Notes: generated by a model from the letters alone, not told the origin. A stretch of DNA of 56,023 nucleotides from Planctomyces sp. (GCA_016795105.1 JAEUIH010000050.1:1-56023), one strand, 5' to 3'. Counted from the stretch's first letter, positions 19,240 through 26,671 are shown. Numbers and translations: made by a program.

Positions 19240-19728
19240 ATGGCGAGCATCTACATCGAAACCTCGATCGTGAGCTATTTGCGAGAGCGCCAGGCGTCCC
19301 ACGTTGTAGCAGCCGCCCGACAGATTCTCACGAAGCGGTGGTGGTCCGATGAACGCAAGAAGTACACTCTGGTGACATCTCAGTATGTCATCGACGAAGC
19401 TAGCCTGGGTGATTCAGTGCTCGCGCAAGAGCGCCTTTTGTATCTCGATGATTTGCCGCTATTGGCAGTCGACCCCGAAATCGTAGTTCTTGCAGATGCA
19501 CTCATGTCATCTGCGGCGCTTCCACGAAAAGCGGAGTCCGACGCATTGCATATTGCGGTCGCGGCCTGGCATGGGGTAGAATACCTGCTGACATGGAACT
19601 GTACTCATCTGGCAAATGCCCGGACATTGCCGGTCATTCAAAAGGTCCTTCGGGATCGGGATGTGTTTGCACCGATAATCTGTACTCCAGAGAATTTGAT
19701 GAGCGATGACACTCAACTCGACGACTGA
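19240..19728 (+). CDS. PIN-domain protein, VapC-like toxin candidate
   Basis: 162 aa. The PIN-like pattern begins MASIYIETSIVSYL with an acidic residue at E7 (often D in VapC), then E53 (IDEAS), D101 (SDALHIA) and N120 (LLTWNCTHLAN). VapC-type proteins are RNases that act as the toxin of toxin-antitoxin pairs. The stop overlaps a small downstream gene by 23 bases. The related cassette at 19975 has the same two-gene layout, so the pair is conserved. Whether the small partner is the antitoxin is inference. An AGGA ribosome-binding motif lies in the first bases of the cassette. Confidence 0.8.
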   Translation: MASIYIETSIVSYLRERQASHVVAAARQILTKRWWSDERKKYTLVTSQYVIDEASLGDSVLAQERLLYLDDLPLLAVDPEIVVLADALMSSAALPRKAESDALHIAVAAWHGVEYLLTWNCTHLANARTLPVIQKVLRDRDVFAPIICTPENLMSDDTQLDD

Positions 19729-19948
19729 AGATCTCAATGACATCATCGGAACAATCCATGGATGGCGTCGGGAGATCTCTGAGCATTTTGGTGGCAATCT
19801 GGCTGCCATGGTTGATGATGCAAACCGTCGGACGGAACAGTCGGGGCGGCGCATCTTGCGGCGCGGAGAGCTGACGAACAAGCCGATGCACCCGAGCGGC
19901 GGTAGTACGGTTGCTGACAATAGTGAATCGTCGCCCGCCGCCAGGTGA
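19706..19948 (+). CDS. Small partner of the PIN gene (possible antitoxin)
   Basis: 80 aa starting inside the end of the PIN gene. It begins MTLNSTTEDLNDIIGTIHGW and has a helical core HFGGNLAAMVDDANRRTEQS ending GRRILRR. This resembles the short partners commonly found after this PIN subfamily. The last 20-odd codons run through attC 9, so the true protein may have a tail encoded by the recombination site. The homologous gene at 20453 has the same length and position. Antitoxin function is inferred from position only. Confidence 0.6.
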   Translation: MTLNSTTEDLNDIIGTIHGWRREISEHFGGNLAAMVDDANRRTEQSGRRILRRGELTNKPMHPSGGSTVADNSESSPAAR

Positions 19949-19963
19949 TCGCTGCCGTTCGTT
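19873..19963 (+). other. attC site 9
   Basis: R'' GACGAAC at 19873 complements its cassette start GTTCGTC. Arms CACCCGAGCGGCGG and CCGCCGCCAGGTG, R' GTTCGTT at 19957. The partner gene reads through it. Confidence 0.9.
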
Positions 19964-19974
19964 TTTAAGAAACA

Positions 19975-20451
19975 ATGACAAGACCCACCGCTTACATTGA
20001 AACGACGGTCGTTGGGCATTTGGTCGGTCGAATGCTTGCCGACCCAATCGTCGCAGGCCGACAAACCGTGACTCGCCAGTGGTGGCCGACAGCGATTGCG
20101 AAATATCGCTTCTTCGTTTCCAGAGTTGTCGCCGACGAATGTGCTGCTGGTGATCCCGAAGCTGCAAGAGAGCGATTGCTGGTACTGGACTCACTTGAAT
20201 TCATCGCTACGTCGCCGTCTGTTGATGAACGTGCCCGTAAACTGATCGAAAAATTTGCTATTCCAAAGACGGAGCCTCGCGACGCCATTCACATTTCGCT
20301 TGCGGCAGTTAACGGATTAGAATACCTGGTAAGCTGGAACTTCAAACATATCGTGAATCCGACGACACGTTCCGCGATTGAACGCGTCTGCCGTGATGCT
20401 GGTTTTGTGCCGCCGATGATCTGCACACCCGATGAACTCATGGAGGCCTGA
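19975..20451 (+). CDS. Second PIN-domain protein, VapC-like toxin candidate
   Basis: 158 aa, related to the PIN protein at 19240. It begins YIETTVVGHL with E9, then E55 (VADECAAGD), D103 (PRDAIHIS) and N122 (YLVSWNFKHI). The four positions match the other copy. ATG 19975 follows an AAGAA motif 12 bases after R'. The next gene starts two bases after the stop, again a small partner. The two cassettes are divergent, so they are not a recent duplication, but they are adjacent in the array. Confidence 0.8.
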   Translation: MTRPTAYIETTVVGHLVGRMLADPIVAGRQTVTRQWWPTAIAKYRFFVSRVVADECAAGDPEAARERLLVLDSLEFIATSPSVDERARKLIEKFAIPKTEPRDAIHISLAAVNGLEYLVSWNFKHIVNPTTRSAIERVCRDAGFVPPMICTPDELMEA

Positions 20452-20452
20452 A

Positions 20453-20695
20453 ATGCTATCCGATTCAATCACCGATGAAATACGTGGCATCCGCCGCAAA
20501 CTGGCGGAGCCGTTTGGCAACAACCTTGACCTGATTCTTGCGGATATCCGTACGCGAGAAGCTTCGGATCAACGCGTCTACCTCTCACTTCCGCCCCGTG
20601 TCGCTCCAGGACATGACGAACAAAAAGATGCAGCCGAGTTGCCATCGGCGGTTTCTGACATGGCCAGTCAACCGCGGCAACCGGCTGATCTTTAG
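20453..20695 (+). CDS. Small partner of the second PIN gene
   Basis: 80 aa from ATG 20453, one base after the PIN stop. It begins MLSDSITDEIRGIRRKLAEP, then FGNNLDLILADIRTREASDQ, parallel to the protein at 19706. The frame continues through attC 10 for about 25 codons before stopping, giving a site-encoded tail. By position it may be an antitoxin or a modulator; no DNA-binding motif is evident. Confidence 0.6.
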   Translation: MLSDSITDEIRGIRRKLAEPFGNNLDLILADIRTREASDQRVYLSLPPRVAPGHDEQKDAAELPSAVSDMASQPRQPADL

Positions 20696-20703
20696 CGTTC
20701 GCC
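20615..20703 (+). other. attC site 10
   Basis: R'' GACGAAC at 20615. Arms GCCGAGTTGCC and GGCAACCGGCTG, R' GTTCGCC at 20697. Confidence 0.9.
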
Positions 20704-20801
20704 CAAAGATTCAATCCGTGTCGTTTAGCTCAAATCGACGTGATGCGCACGACCCGACTTTGCCGCTCAATCATCGAGCGTCACACGTAAGGTCATGTGC
20801 A

Positions 20802-20975
20802 ATGCTCATTGGCCAAAAGTGGCACGTCCCGCGCAGCGTGGTAATTGACGAGGTTCAACGGAAGTGTGGTGTCAAACTGGATGCGATAACTACCGAGAGC
20901 GAGATTGTGATGGCAATGGCGGTGCTTGAGGAACTTCGACATGACGGAATGCCGAATGCCAACTCCGACAGTTAG
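20802..20975 (+). CDS. Short cassette protein of unknown function (57 aa)
   Basis: ATG 20802 encodes MLIGQKWHVPRSVVIDEVQR and a helical C-terminus ending in SDS. The next gene starts inside it (ATG 20941), so translation is probably coupled. No recognised family. The frame is open further upstream but those codons lie in attC 10 and the previous cassette. Confidence 0.5.
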   Translation: MLIGQKWHVPRSVVIDEVQRKCGVKLDAITTESEIVMAMAVLEELRHDGMPNANSDS

Positions 20976-21267
20976 CAGAGACGCATCTGGAAGGCTTGCA
21001 GTTGAGGTGTTCGACATCCCGATTGAGTTGTTTCCTTCAATGTGTCGCGAAATTGCAATGGCGTTTGAACTCTCCCGAGACTGCAATCTGGTTACGAACG
21101 GCGTAGATGTGGTGTTCATGGATTTCAATTCGGAGGCCGGATCGATCGAAATGGCGTGGGACAATTGGTCCGGTTTCATTGTCACTGCAAAATCGCGGGA
21201 GTCGGAACCGCTTGTGCAACGAATCAGTGAATGGTTGATGGATCGCGAAATTCAAGCGGACAAGTAG
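20941..21267 (+). CDS. Cassette protein of unknown function (108 aa)
   Basis: Overlaps the preceding gene by 35 bases in another frame. ATG 20941 is taken; ATG 20956 is also possible. It is a small soluble protein with strand-rich segments VDVVFMDFNSEAGSIEMAWD and NWSGFIVTAKSRESEPLVQR and a C-terminal helix. This fits a small alpha/beta immunity-like fold, but no family is recognised. The stop abuts R'' of attC 11. Confidence 0.6.
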   Translation: MTECRMPTPTVSRDASGRLAVEVFDIPIELFPSMCREIAMAFELSRDCNLVTNGVDVVFMDFNSEAGSIEMAWDNWSGFIVTAKSRESEPLVQRISEWLMDREIQADK

Positions 21268-21268
21268 G

Positions 21269-21358
21269 GGCGAACAAAACGCTGAACCCGAGTTGCCGAT
21301 GACGGGTTTTTGAAATGGAAGCTCACTCGCGGCAACCGGGTTAGCGTAGTCGTTATGA
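21269..21358 (+). other. attC site 11
   Basis: R'' GGCGAAC at 21269 complements its cassette start GTTCGCC. Arms CCCGAGTTGCCG and CGGCAACCGGG..., R' GTTATGA at 21352. Very similar to attC 15 and 24. Confidence 0.9.
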
Positions 21359-21376
21359 GCAAAAGAGGTGATCTCA

Positions 21377-22054
21377 ATGCGACGTCGGGATGCGATCGCG
21401 GTTTGTCTTGGCGGCTTTGCTATATCCGGATGTACGGGGTCAACGGAAACGGAATCGACGCAGGGTGACATGATTGACTTTCACGACTTACCCACATTGG
21501 GGGCCCCGGGTATTGACGTCCGTCTTCCAACACTTCAGAAGCTGTGGGTGATTGACAAGTACATTCGTGATAACATCTCGCTTCCGCCCGGCTATGATCG
21601 GGGATTAGGTTCTGTAGGTCTCATCCTTGAGCGACCAATTGCATTTGGCAGCTACTGGAATTCGCCTAAGAATGCGATCACATTTGCCTATACTGGAGGA
21701 GAGGGCGATCATTACAGTCTACTGATTCGCGACGGCGTCGTGGATGAAAGCTCTCCAGTTGTCATGACTTGGCCGACTGCCCCAAAAGAGCATGTGCAGT
21801 ACATTGTTGGTGCTTCGTTGTGTGACTTTCTTTCATTTGGCCTCCTGAGCGGGTTCTTTTGTGTCTATGGAGACATTCGATGGAGCGAAAAAGAAGAATG
21901 GCAATTTCCCGTACTAGGGGAGACGAGGCAAAACGTGATGACCATCTTGTCGCAGACACTAAATTTGACGCCATGGCCGGTGAACGATTACCCACAACGA
22001 CTCGAAGACCTGCAGCGTAAATTCCTGAATCTTGTTGAGTGGTCAGAGGAATAG
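21377..22054 (+). CDS. Cassette-encoded lipoprotein (225 aa)
   Basis: ATG 21377 follows AGAGGTGAT. The N-terminus MRRRDAIAVCLGGFAISGCT is an arginine-rich signal peptide with lipobox ISGC, so the mature protein is probably lipid-anchored in the envelope. The remainder (about 205 aa) has no recognised family; it contains an ERPIAFGSYWNSPKNAITFA strand region and a C-terminal helix. The first bases GTTATGAGC match its own R'', so it is an intact single-gene cassette. Confidence 0.75.
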   Translation: MRRRDAIAVCLGGFAISGCTGSTETESTQGDMIDFHDLPTLGAPGIDVRLPTLQKLWVIDKYIRDNISLPPGYDRGLGSVGLILERPIAFGSYWNSPKNAITFAYTGGEGDHYSLLIRDGVVDESSPVVMTWPTAPKEHVQYIVGASLCDFLSFGLLSGFFCVYGDIRWSEKEEWQFPVLGETRQNVMTILSQTLNLTPWPVNDYPQRLEDLQRKFLNLVEWSEE

Positions 22055-22055
22055 C

Positions 22056-22148
22056 TCATAACAAAGCGATGCACGCCGAGTTGCGGTGGCTTGTTTCTCA
22101 CACTTCACAGCGTCGCTCGCCGCAACCCGGTGATCGCAGTCGTTCGCT
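22056..22148 (+). other. attC site 12
   Basis: R'' TCATAAC at 22056 complements cassette start GTTATGA. Arms CGCCGAGTTGCGG and CCGCAACCCGGTG, R' GTTCGCT at 22142. Confidence 0.9.
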
Positions 22149-22175
22149 GGACGAACTCGACATGGAGACTGTCTC

Positions 22176-23132
22176 TTGGCAAAAGGCTTTTTCACCCAGG
22201 GCGTGAGCCTCCTGACGAATGGTCAGACGACTATTGACAGTCTCAAGTCCGCCCTGCGCCAGCACGGCTTCGAGATCGTCAAGGAATCCCCTGCACAGGA
22301 AAACTGGGCTTTCGGGGGTGCCAGTCTTATCATTGCCTTTCGTCCCGATGTCAACGGCTACGTTTCGGTTGATCTAGTGAATCATCCTTGGCCGGATTCG
22401 ATGGGCGATCCCAAATAGGATTCGATGACCTTCGGTGCTTGGTCGATAGGACATTTCGGCCCCTTTGCATTTCCGGGTAGCTTGGCACGTGCACAGCAAC
22501 ACGCCTGGGCATGGCCACCGGCTGAAACCATTTCCGAAGGCCACCATGGATTCATCCGGCTGCGAACAAGCTATGTATTCGGTGGGAGAAACGACGCCCC
22601 AGTCATGCCGGCGGACTACGACCCTGTCGCGGAAATGATGTTTCTGAGCGAGGCGGTGATTGCTCTGCTCAAGGCACCTGGCGTCAAATGCTATTTCAAC
22701 CCCAATGGCGAGGTATTGCGCGACTACAACTCCTTACGCCAAGTGTGGGATCCTTGTTCAGAACAGCAGAATTTGCCATTGTCGTTGTGGGTGAATATTC
22801 GCTTCTTCAATCTCAGCGAATCGTTGGGCTTCATGGATACTGTCGGCAATGCCCAACTTGAAATCCGGGATGTCGAAGCTGTGTTCCCGTCGGCAGAGTA
22901 CGACCCGGGAGATATTGACTACTACCTCCGTAACGTGACGCACTACCTTCTTGAACTTGATCGTGGAATGGAGTCCGGCGAGCAGATTGATGGGCCGGGA
23001 GAAAGTAACCTATCGTGGACAATAGAAGTGCTTGATCAAGGCGTAATCGATCCGCCCCGAAGAGTCCTGCGGCTTTATCCAAAGTGGATCGCTAAGGCGG
23101 TCCATCGAGCGCTTTCGTCCGTCGGGCGGTGA
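22176..23132 (+). pseudogene. DUF4261-like gene interrupted by an in-frame amber codon
   Basis: Two frames in the same phase, 22176-22418 and 22425-23132, together match one DUF4261-type protein. The first part has MAKGFFTQGVSLLTNG and NGYVSVDLVNHPWPDSMGDP. The second has FGAWSIGHFGPFAFPGSLAR, PVMPADYDPVAEM, CYFNPNGEVL and DPPRRVLRLYP. They are separated only by TAG at 22416, so one nonsense mutation explains the split. The second part could be translated from ATG 22425 as a 235-aa protein. The function of DUF4261 proteins is unknown; many lie near polymorphic toxin loci. Alternative: amber readthrough, for which I see no evidence. Confidence 0.75.
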
Positions 23133-23134
23133 GC

Positions 23135-23225
23135 AGCGAACAATCGGTTCAACCGGAGCCGCGGGCCGCGCGGTTTTCGGTTTTAACTTTGGTTGGCCGC
23201 GGCCCGGTTAACCGTATCGTTCTGG
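23135..23225 (+). other. attC site 13
   Basis: R'' AGCGAAC at 23135 complements cassette start GTTCGCT. Arms CCGGAGCCGCGGGCC and GGCCGCGGCCCGG, R' GTTCTGG at 23219. Confidence 0.9.
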
Positions 23226-23509
23226 CCAACAGCCCTCGTGCTCGTGCTCAGTCGCGCCGCGACGGTGCTCGTACTCGTAATCGAAAACAGCTCTGCCGAC
23301 GACCAGCAACATGGATTTCGAATGGTCATCGGATTTGATTGTGTCCCCAAACCCTTCGCGGTGTATGATGCCGCGATCGATTACGAGCACCGCTCCGCTG
23401 AGCACGAGCACGGAAGCCGAAAACGTGCCAGAACAAACGGGTGCACCGGAATGCAGTCCGGGCTTTTGCAGAACTCGCCGTCACCAGTCTGCATCCGGTG
23501 ACCCTGATC
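23219..23509. repeat. Noncoding palindromic cassette, copy C
   Basis: A third, more divergent palindromic cassette. It starts GTTCTGGCC, has inverted arms at 23235-23284 (CTCGTGCTCGTGCTCAGTCG...) and 23377-23412 (...CGCTCCGCTGAGCACGAG), and ends with R'' CCAGAAC. Only the arms and the (A/G)GTGTAT(G/C) motif before the right arm are shared with copies A and B. No gene is seen. Confidence 0.75.
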
Positions 23510-23516
23510 GTTCTTT
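23428..23516 (+). other. attC site 14
   Basis: R'' CCAGAAC at 23428 complements cassette start GTTCTGG. Arms CACCGGAATGCAG and CTGCATCCGGTG, R' GTTCTTT at 23510. Confidence 0.9.
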
Positions 23517-23523
23517 TGCAAGC

Positions 23524-23814
23524 ATGAATCGACACCTCATTAATCTGCTCTTACTTGTCGTCGCTGGATGCTCTCGCAGCGAATCGGTGGGGTCTCGCGA
23601 TTTAGCAACGTCAACCGAGAGTGGAGCAATAACTTTGCATCCAACAGTCGACTTCGACCATTGGGCATCCGTTTTTCCAATTGAGACTTTTCAGAAAACG
23701 AGCGGCCCGCGGCAATTCAGCACAACGGAGAAAGACAGTCCGCTCGACCTCTGGAAACCTGGTGGAGAAATAATCACTATCCAGTACTCGACTCCTGGAC
23801 AAATGAGCCTTTGA
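23524..23814 (+). CDS. Small lipoprotein, possibly truncated
   Basis: 96 aa beginning MNRHLINLLLLVVAGCSRSE, a signal peptide with lipobox VAGC. The protein stops at TGA 23812. The next gene continues in exactly the same phase after three codons, so this could be the N-terminal part of a longer protein broken by a nonsense mutation, or simply a separate small lipoprotein. No domain is recognised. Confidence 0.6.
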   Translation: MNRHLINLLLLVVAGCSRSESVGSRDLATSTESGAITLHPTVDFDHWASVFPIETFQKTSGPRQFSTTEKDSPLDLWKPGGEIITIQYSTPGQMSL

Positions 23815-23823
23815 CGAAAGCCA

Positions 23824-24291
23824 ATGCAGCATGTGTCCAGCCTTGGAGGACCGCGCGTCCTGCTATCAACACAAGATGTGCCCCGCTGGATCGGCGAGCT
23901 TGGCAACGAACCAACACCCGACGCGGGGTTGTACGCACTTGCGTGCTCTGTTGACGACTACTGTGGTATCATCCAGCCTTGGGGTACACCGATCATAGTG
24001 TTCGGCGATGACCCGTCCGACATGTACTGGTCGCCCGACAAAGACGGTGGATTGTTTGTTCGCTGGGTCGGCGCGGGTTCGCTCGAACAATTGACTGCGT
24101 TTGCCAAGGCTGTATCCGAAATGGACGATTGGGCCGAACGGATTGAGTGGGACGCACAATCGACGGACTACACACTGATGGACACATGCACGTTTGTCGG
24201 TGATACTGCGCCGAGAGTCGCGATCACCTTCCAATCCGGCAGGTACATCATTAAGTCCAAGTATGCCGAAACTGAGCATCTCAAAAGATGA
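23824..24291 (+). CDS. Imm21-like immunity protein
   Basis: 155 aa. The N-terminal SSLGGPRVLLS, then DYCGIIQPWGTPIIVFGDDP and GGLFVRWVGAGSLEQL resemble the Imm21 family of proteins found next to polymorphic toxins. No signal peptide is seen when started at ATG 23824. If joined to the lipoprotein upstream (same frame, one TGA between), it would be envelope-anchored. Its lone presence in a cassette, away from any toxin, suits an orphan immunity gene. The family call is by pattern only. Confidence 0.55.
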   Translation: MQHVSSLGGPRVLLSTQDVPRWIGELGNEPTPDAGLYALACSVDDYCGIIQPWGTPIIVFGDDPSDMYWSPDKDGGLFVRWVGAGSLEQLTAFAKAVSEMDDWAERIEWDAQSTDYTLMDTCTFVGDTAPRVAITFQSGRYIIKSKYAETEHLKR

Positions 24292-24304
24292 GCCAAATCA
24301 ACAC

Positions 24305-24511
24305 ATGGACTGGGTCGAACTTCGATCCGGGAATACTAAGCTACCGGACAACAAGTGCCTTTACCGACTTCGTGACGACGTACTCCTGGTAATCGGCGGT
24401 GGGCCAATTCGACGTCCTTCGAAGTTCTTTTCCAGTTCTGGCGGTGATCCAAAAACCCTGGTCTTCATCCGAACCACCCCTGAAAAAGAAGGTGGCCAAA
24501 CAAAACGCTGA
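24305..24511 (+). CDS. Short hypothetical protein (68 aa)
   Basis: ATG 24305, 14 bases after the Imm21-like gene. It encodes MDWVELRSGNTKLPDNKCLY then RLRDDVLLVIGGG and a basic C-terminus that enters attC 15. No family is recognised; it may not be expressed. Confidence 0.35.
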   Translation: MDWVELRSGNTKLPDNKCLYRLRDDVLLVIGGGPIRRPSKFFSSSGGDPKTLVFIRTTPEKEGGQTKR

Positions 24512-24584
24512 ACCCGAGTTGCTGATCATGGTTTTTTGAAATGGACGCTCGCTCGCGGCAACCGGGTGATTTTGGTCGTTCGTA
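24495..24584 (+). other. attC site 15
   Basis: R'' region GCCAAAC at 24495, arms CCCGAGTTGC and GCAACCGGGTG, R' GTTCGTA at 24578. Unlike most sites, R'' does not complement the start of its cassette (GTTCTTTTGC). Confidence 0.8.
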
Positions 24585-24594
24585 GATTGAATAC

Positions 24595-24981
24595 ATGTCA
24601 AATGACAACCACAATCTCGAGGTCTCCAAAGAAGGACTTGAAGCATTTGTTTTATGTCTTGCACTCGGGACGCTTGAAGCAATTCGGTCAAGAGCTTGGA
24701 ATCCCGACGCTGGAGTTTGGACGATCGGCCGACCGAGATTTAAAAGCTTGCTAGAGAAGTCGAACTTCCCCGAAAACGTAATGGCCGTGATTGAACAAGT
24801 GGACGAACTTTCTGCTATTCAAAAATTCGATGGTGTGGACGCGTACTCCAAATGCTTAGATCAATCGATAGCAGTCTTGACGGAACGGCTCAAAGAGCTT
24901 TCGGATCAATACTGGTATGCTGGCTGGACAAACCAGTTGCCTACGGAAAACGAAAGTCAGAAGCCCGCAGCTGATAGATGA
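24595..24981 (+). CDS. Cassette protein, possibly DUF3969-like (128 aa)
   Basis: ATG 24595, 17 bases after the crossover. It is a helical soluble protein: GLEAFVLCLALGTLEAIRSR, AWNPDAGVWTIGRPRF, QVDELSAIQKFDG, then a C-terminal helix. The length and pattern bring DUF3969 to mind, but the call is weak. No signal peptide. The cassette holds no other gene. Confidence 0.65.
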   Translation: MSNDNHNLEVSKEGLEAFVLCLALGTLEAIRSRAWNPDAGVWTIGRPRFKSLLEKSNFPENVMAVIEQVDELSAIQKFDGVDAYSKCLDQSIAVLTERLKELSDQYWYAGWTNQLPTENESQKPAADR

Positions 24982-25029
24982 TTTCCGATCGAGTGCATAC
25001 CGCAAACTTGATTCAGTACGCCAAGATAC

Positions 25030-25120
25030 GACGAACCAAAGAATGCACCCGAGTTGCCGATCGGGCGCTAACTGAAATCAAAGTCTCTCGGCGGCAACCG
25101 GGTGATTTTAGCCGTTCGGC
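25030..25120 (+). other. attC site 16
   Basis: R'' GACGAAC at 25030. Arms CACCCGAGTTGCCG and CGGCAACCGGGTG, R' GTTCGGC at 25114. Confidence 0.9.
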
Positions 25121-25142
25121 GACAGATTCCACGAGGTCGGAG

Positions 25143-25547
25143 ATGAAGGACACTGCTGACGCCATCGGCGAATTGATTGAATTCTTTCTTCCGTACTGCG
25201 CGGATCGATCAACTCTGACCGAGCTGAGCGTCATGGCCTCAAATCCCACCCAATGGCGTGAAGCGCACAAGCTCTTTAGCCGAATCCGTGTTAAGACGCT
25301 AAAGGCCGACACGGCGAACAATCGGCTTTTGCAGTTTCAATATTCGTTCGAGGAGCTTTGCGCAAAGACGATCTACAACATCGCAGACCATAGTGAAGGA
25401 TTTAGTTCCGCATATCTTCCCCCATTTGACGAAGACTCGCCTTTGTATGTGGTACCGGCTGCCATCGCCTTGTCGCGAGAACTCGGAATCCACGGGTTTC
25501 CATTCGACTCGGTCAAAGCGCGTATTGATGTCGCGGGGGAATGCTGA
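25143..25547 (+). CDS. Cassette protein of unknown function (134 aa)
   Basis: The frame is open from 24978 through attC 16, but the start within its own cassette is ATG 25143, after TCGGAG. A soluble helical protein: IGELIEFFLPYCADRSTLTE, QWREAHKLFSRIRVKTLKAD, QFQYSFEELCAKTIYNIADH. It ends in GIHGFPFDSVKARIDVAGEC. No family is recognised. Confidence 0.7.
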   Translation: MKDTADAIGELIEFFLPYCADRSTLTELSVMASNPTQWREAHKLFSRIRVKTLKADTANNRLLQFQYSFEELCAKTIYNIADHSEGFSSAYLPPFDEDSPLYVVPAAIALSRELGIHGFPFDSVKARIDVAGEC

Positions 25548-25570
25548 TGTGATCGCATTGGCGCAGCATC

Positions 25571-25658
25571 GCCGAACAAAGCGGTGACCGCCCGGTCTGG
25601 TATCGCATTCGGGAACGCGGATGAACCTCCCTCAGACAACTCGGGATCACCGTTCATT
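25571..25658 (+). other. attC site 17 (degenerate)
   Basis: R'' GCCGAAC at 25571 is a perfect complement of cassette start GTTCGGC. The arms GCGGTGACCGCCCGG and TCGGGATCACCG pair poorly, and R' is GTTCATT at 25652. Probably a decayed site. Confidence 0.55.
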
Positions 25659-25917
25659 CGACTCGCGGGGCGTTGCCCCCCAGGACTCGAACATCTCAAC
25701 GCTGCGCCAGACGCCAGTTGAGTCCATCGCCCTGGCCTCCGCAACAGGTGTAACTCCTGGAAGTATTATAAACCGATTCAGGCCCGCCCGCCTCGCCGAC
25801 CATTTTCAGGGTGACAACCCGCCACGCCAGCGGTAAACTCGCAACGGCGAGGACTCCTCACCGTGATGGATCCCGCAAGGGCCATTTTTAAGCCCTCACC
25901 GCTCACAAAGCAGCAAA
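25659..25917. other. Noncoding cassette 17 with a hairpin-rich segment
   Basis: No gene longer than about 60 codons fits here. The segment 25667-25735 contains GGGGCGTTGCCCC, and GGACTCGAAC facing GTTGAGTCC, allowing alternative long hairpins. On the minus strand a perfect TATAAT (25770-25765) lies about 30 bases upstream of this segment. A small structured minus-strand RNA is therefore possible. T-tract and clear -35 box are not seen. The T-arm-like TTCGAGTCC is not part of a foldable tRNA. Confidence 0.35.
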
Positions 25918-25978
25918 GTTCAACGCACGATCTATACGTCGGCTAATCGCCTGACGCATAGATCGCAATTCGTTATCC
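25918..25978 (+). other. attC site 18 (short classical type)
   Basis: A 61-base site: GTTCAAC, arm GCACGATCTATACGTCGGC, then arm GCCTGACGCATAGATCGC, AATTC and R' GTTATCC at 25972. Its length and compact hairpin resemble short attC sites of mobile integrons, unlike its 90-base neighbours. Confidence 0.8.
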
Positions 25979-25993
25979 GCCAGAAGTGACACA

Positions 25994-26671
25994 ATGAACC
26001 GTGTGGATTGGAACGGATTACCACTTGAGAATGCGCCCCACATCCTACCGGCGAATTTGCGGGAAACGATCTTCGACTATCTTCCCCCGCCCGTGCCAAT
26101 CACCCCGGTGATCGAGGACTTCGCTCACAAGTATTTGAATGGGCAAATCACGGGACCAGACTATGCGGCAATGCAGGCAGCCGCGTTCATTCGACCAAGG
26201 TCGCAAGACTCTCACCAAAAACGCCGCAATACGTTCCGCCAGCGGGTTGCAGAGGCGGAAGCAGAAGGATTCGTGATTCCAGGCATCTTCCGTGAGCTTG
26301 TTGAAACGGACGCTTATGTGGATCGACTGCACCACAATACAATCTGGCTGCAAATGCCTGAAGAGCTTTGGCAACTGCCAAGCGATCGGTCACTCTTGGT
26401 GTTTCTCGCCTTCACGGAAGGCCAGGGATGCTGCAATTGGCACTTGTTGTTAGCGAGGGATGGGTCTCATTCCATGGTATCTTGCGAATATCCATTTGGC
26501 CTACGATCTATTTGGCCGGGCTCTTTACCCGACTATAGCAAATGGACTGTGGATCGATGCGCTGGCTCGATTGAAGAATGGCTGTACCATTACTTTCTCG
26601 AATCCGCCGAACATGATAGACGATACATCGAGCGGCTTCGTCCGTATCATCAAAGTGGATTGAGCGGATAA
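25994..26671 (+). CDS. SMI1/KNR4 (SUKH)-like immunity protein (225 aa)
   Basis: ATG 25994. The central and C-terminal part, ETDAYVDRLHHNTIWLQMPE followed by SLLVFLAFTEGQGCCNWHLL and VSCEYPFG, has the strand-rich FL.D-x-Q-x-C-x-x-W pattern of the SUKH superfamily. In bacteria these are mainly immunity proteins that neutralise polymorphic toxins. No toxin is adjacent. The N-terminal 110 residues are helical. The stop codon lies at R'' of attC 19, which is split by a mobile element. Confidence 0.65.
   Translation: MNRVDWNGLPLENAPHILPANLRETIFDYLPPPVPITPVIEDFAHKYLNGQITGPDYAAMQAAAFIRPRSQDSHQKRRNTFRQRVAEAEAEGFVIPGIFRELVETDAYVDRLHHNTIWLQMPEELWQLPSDRSLLVFLAFTEGQGCCNWHLLLARDGSHSMVSCEYPFGLRSIWPGSLPDYSKWTVDRCAGSIEEWLYHYFLESAEHDRRYIERLRPYHQSGLSG

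Noticed and set aside
23812-23814. TGA in cassette 14 as selenocysteine
   Set aside because: No SECIS-like hairpin stands out directly after it, and the flanking residues do not resemble a selenoprotein active site; decay or two genes is simpler.
25660-25740. A tRNA or tmRNA fragment in cassette 17 (TTCGAGTCC and a CTCAAC stem)
   Set aside because: No acceptor stem or cloverleaf can be formed; the resemblance is limited to a T-arm-like string.
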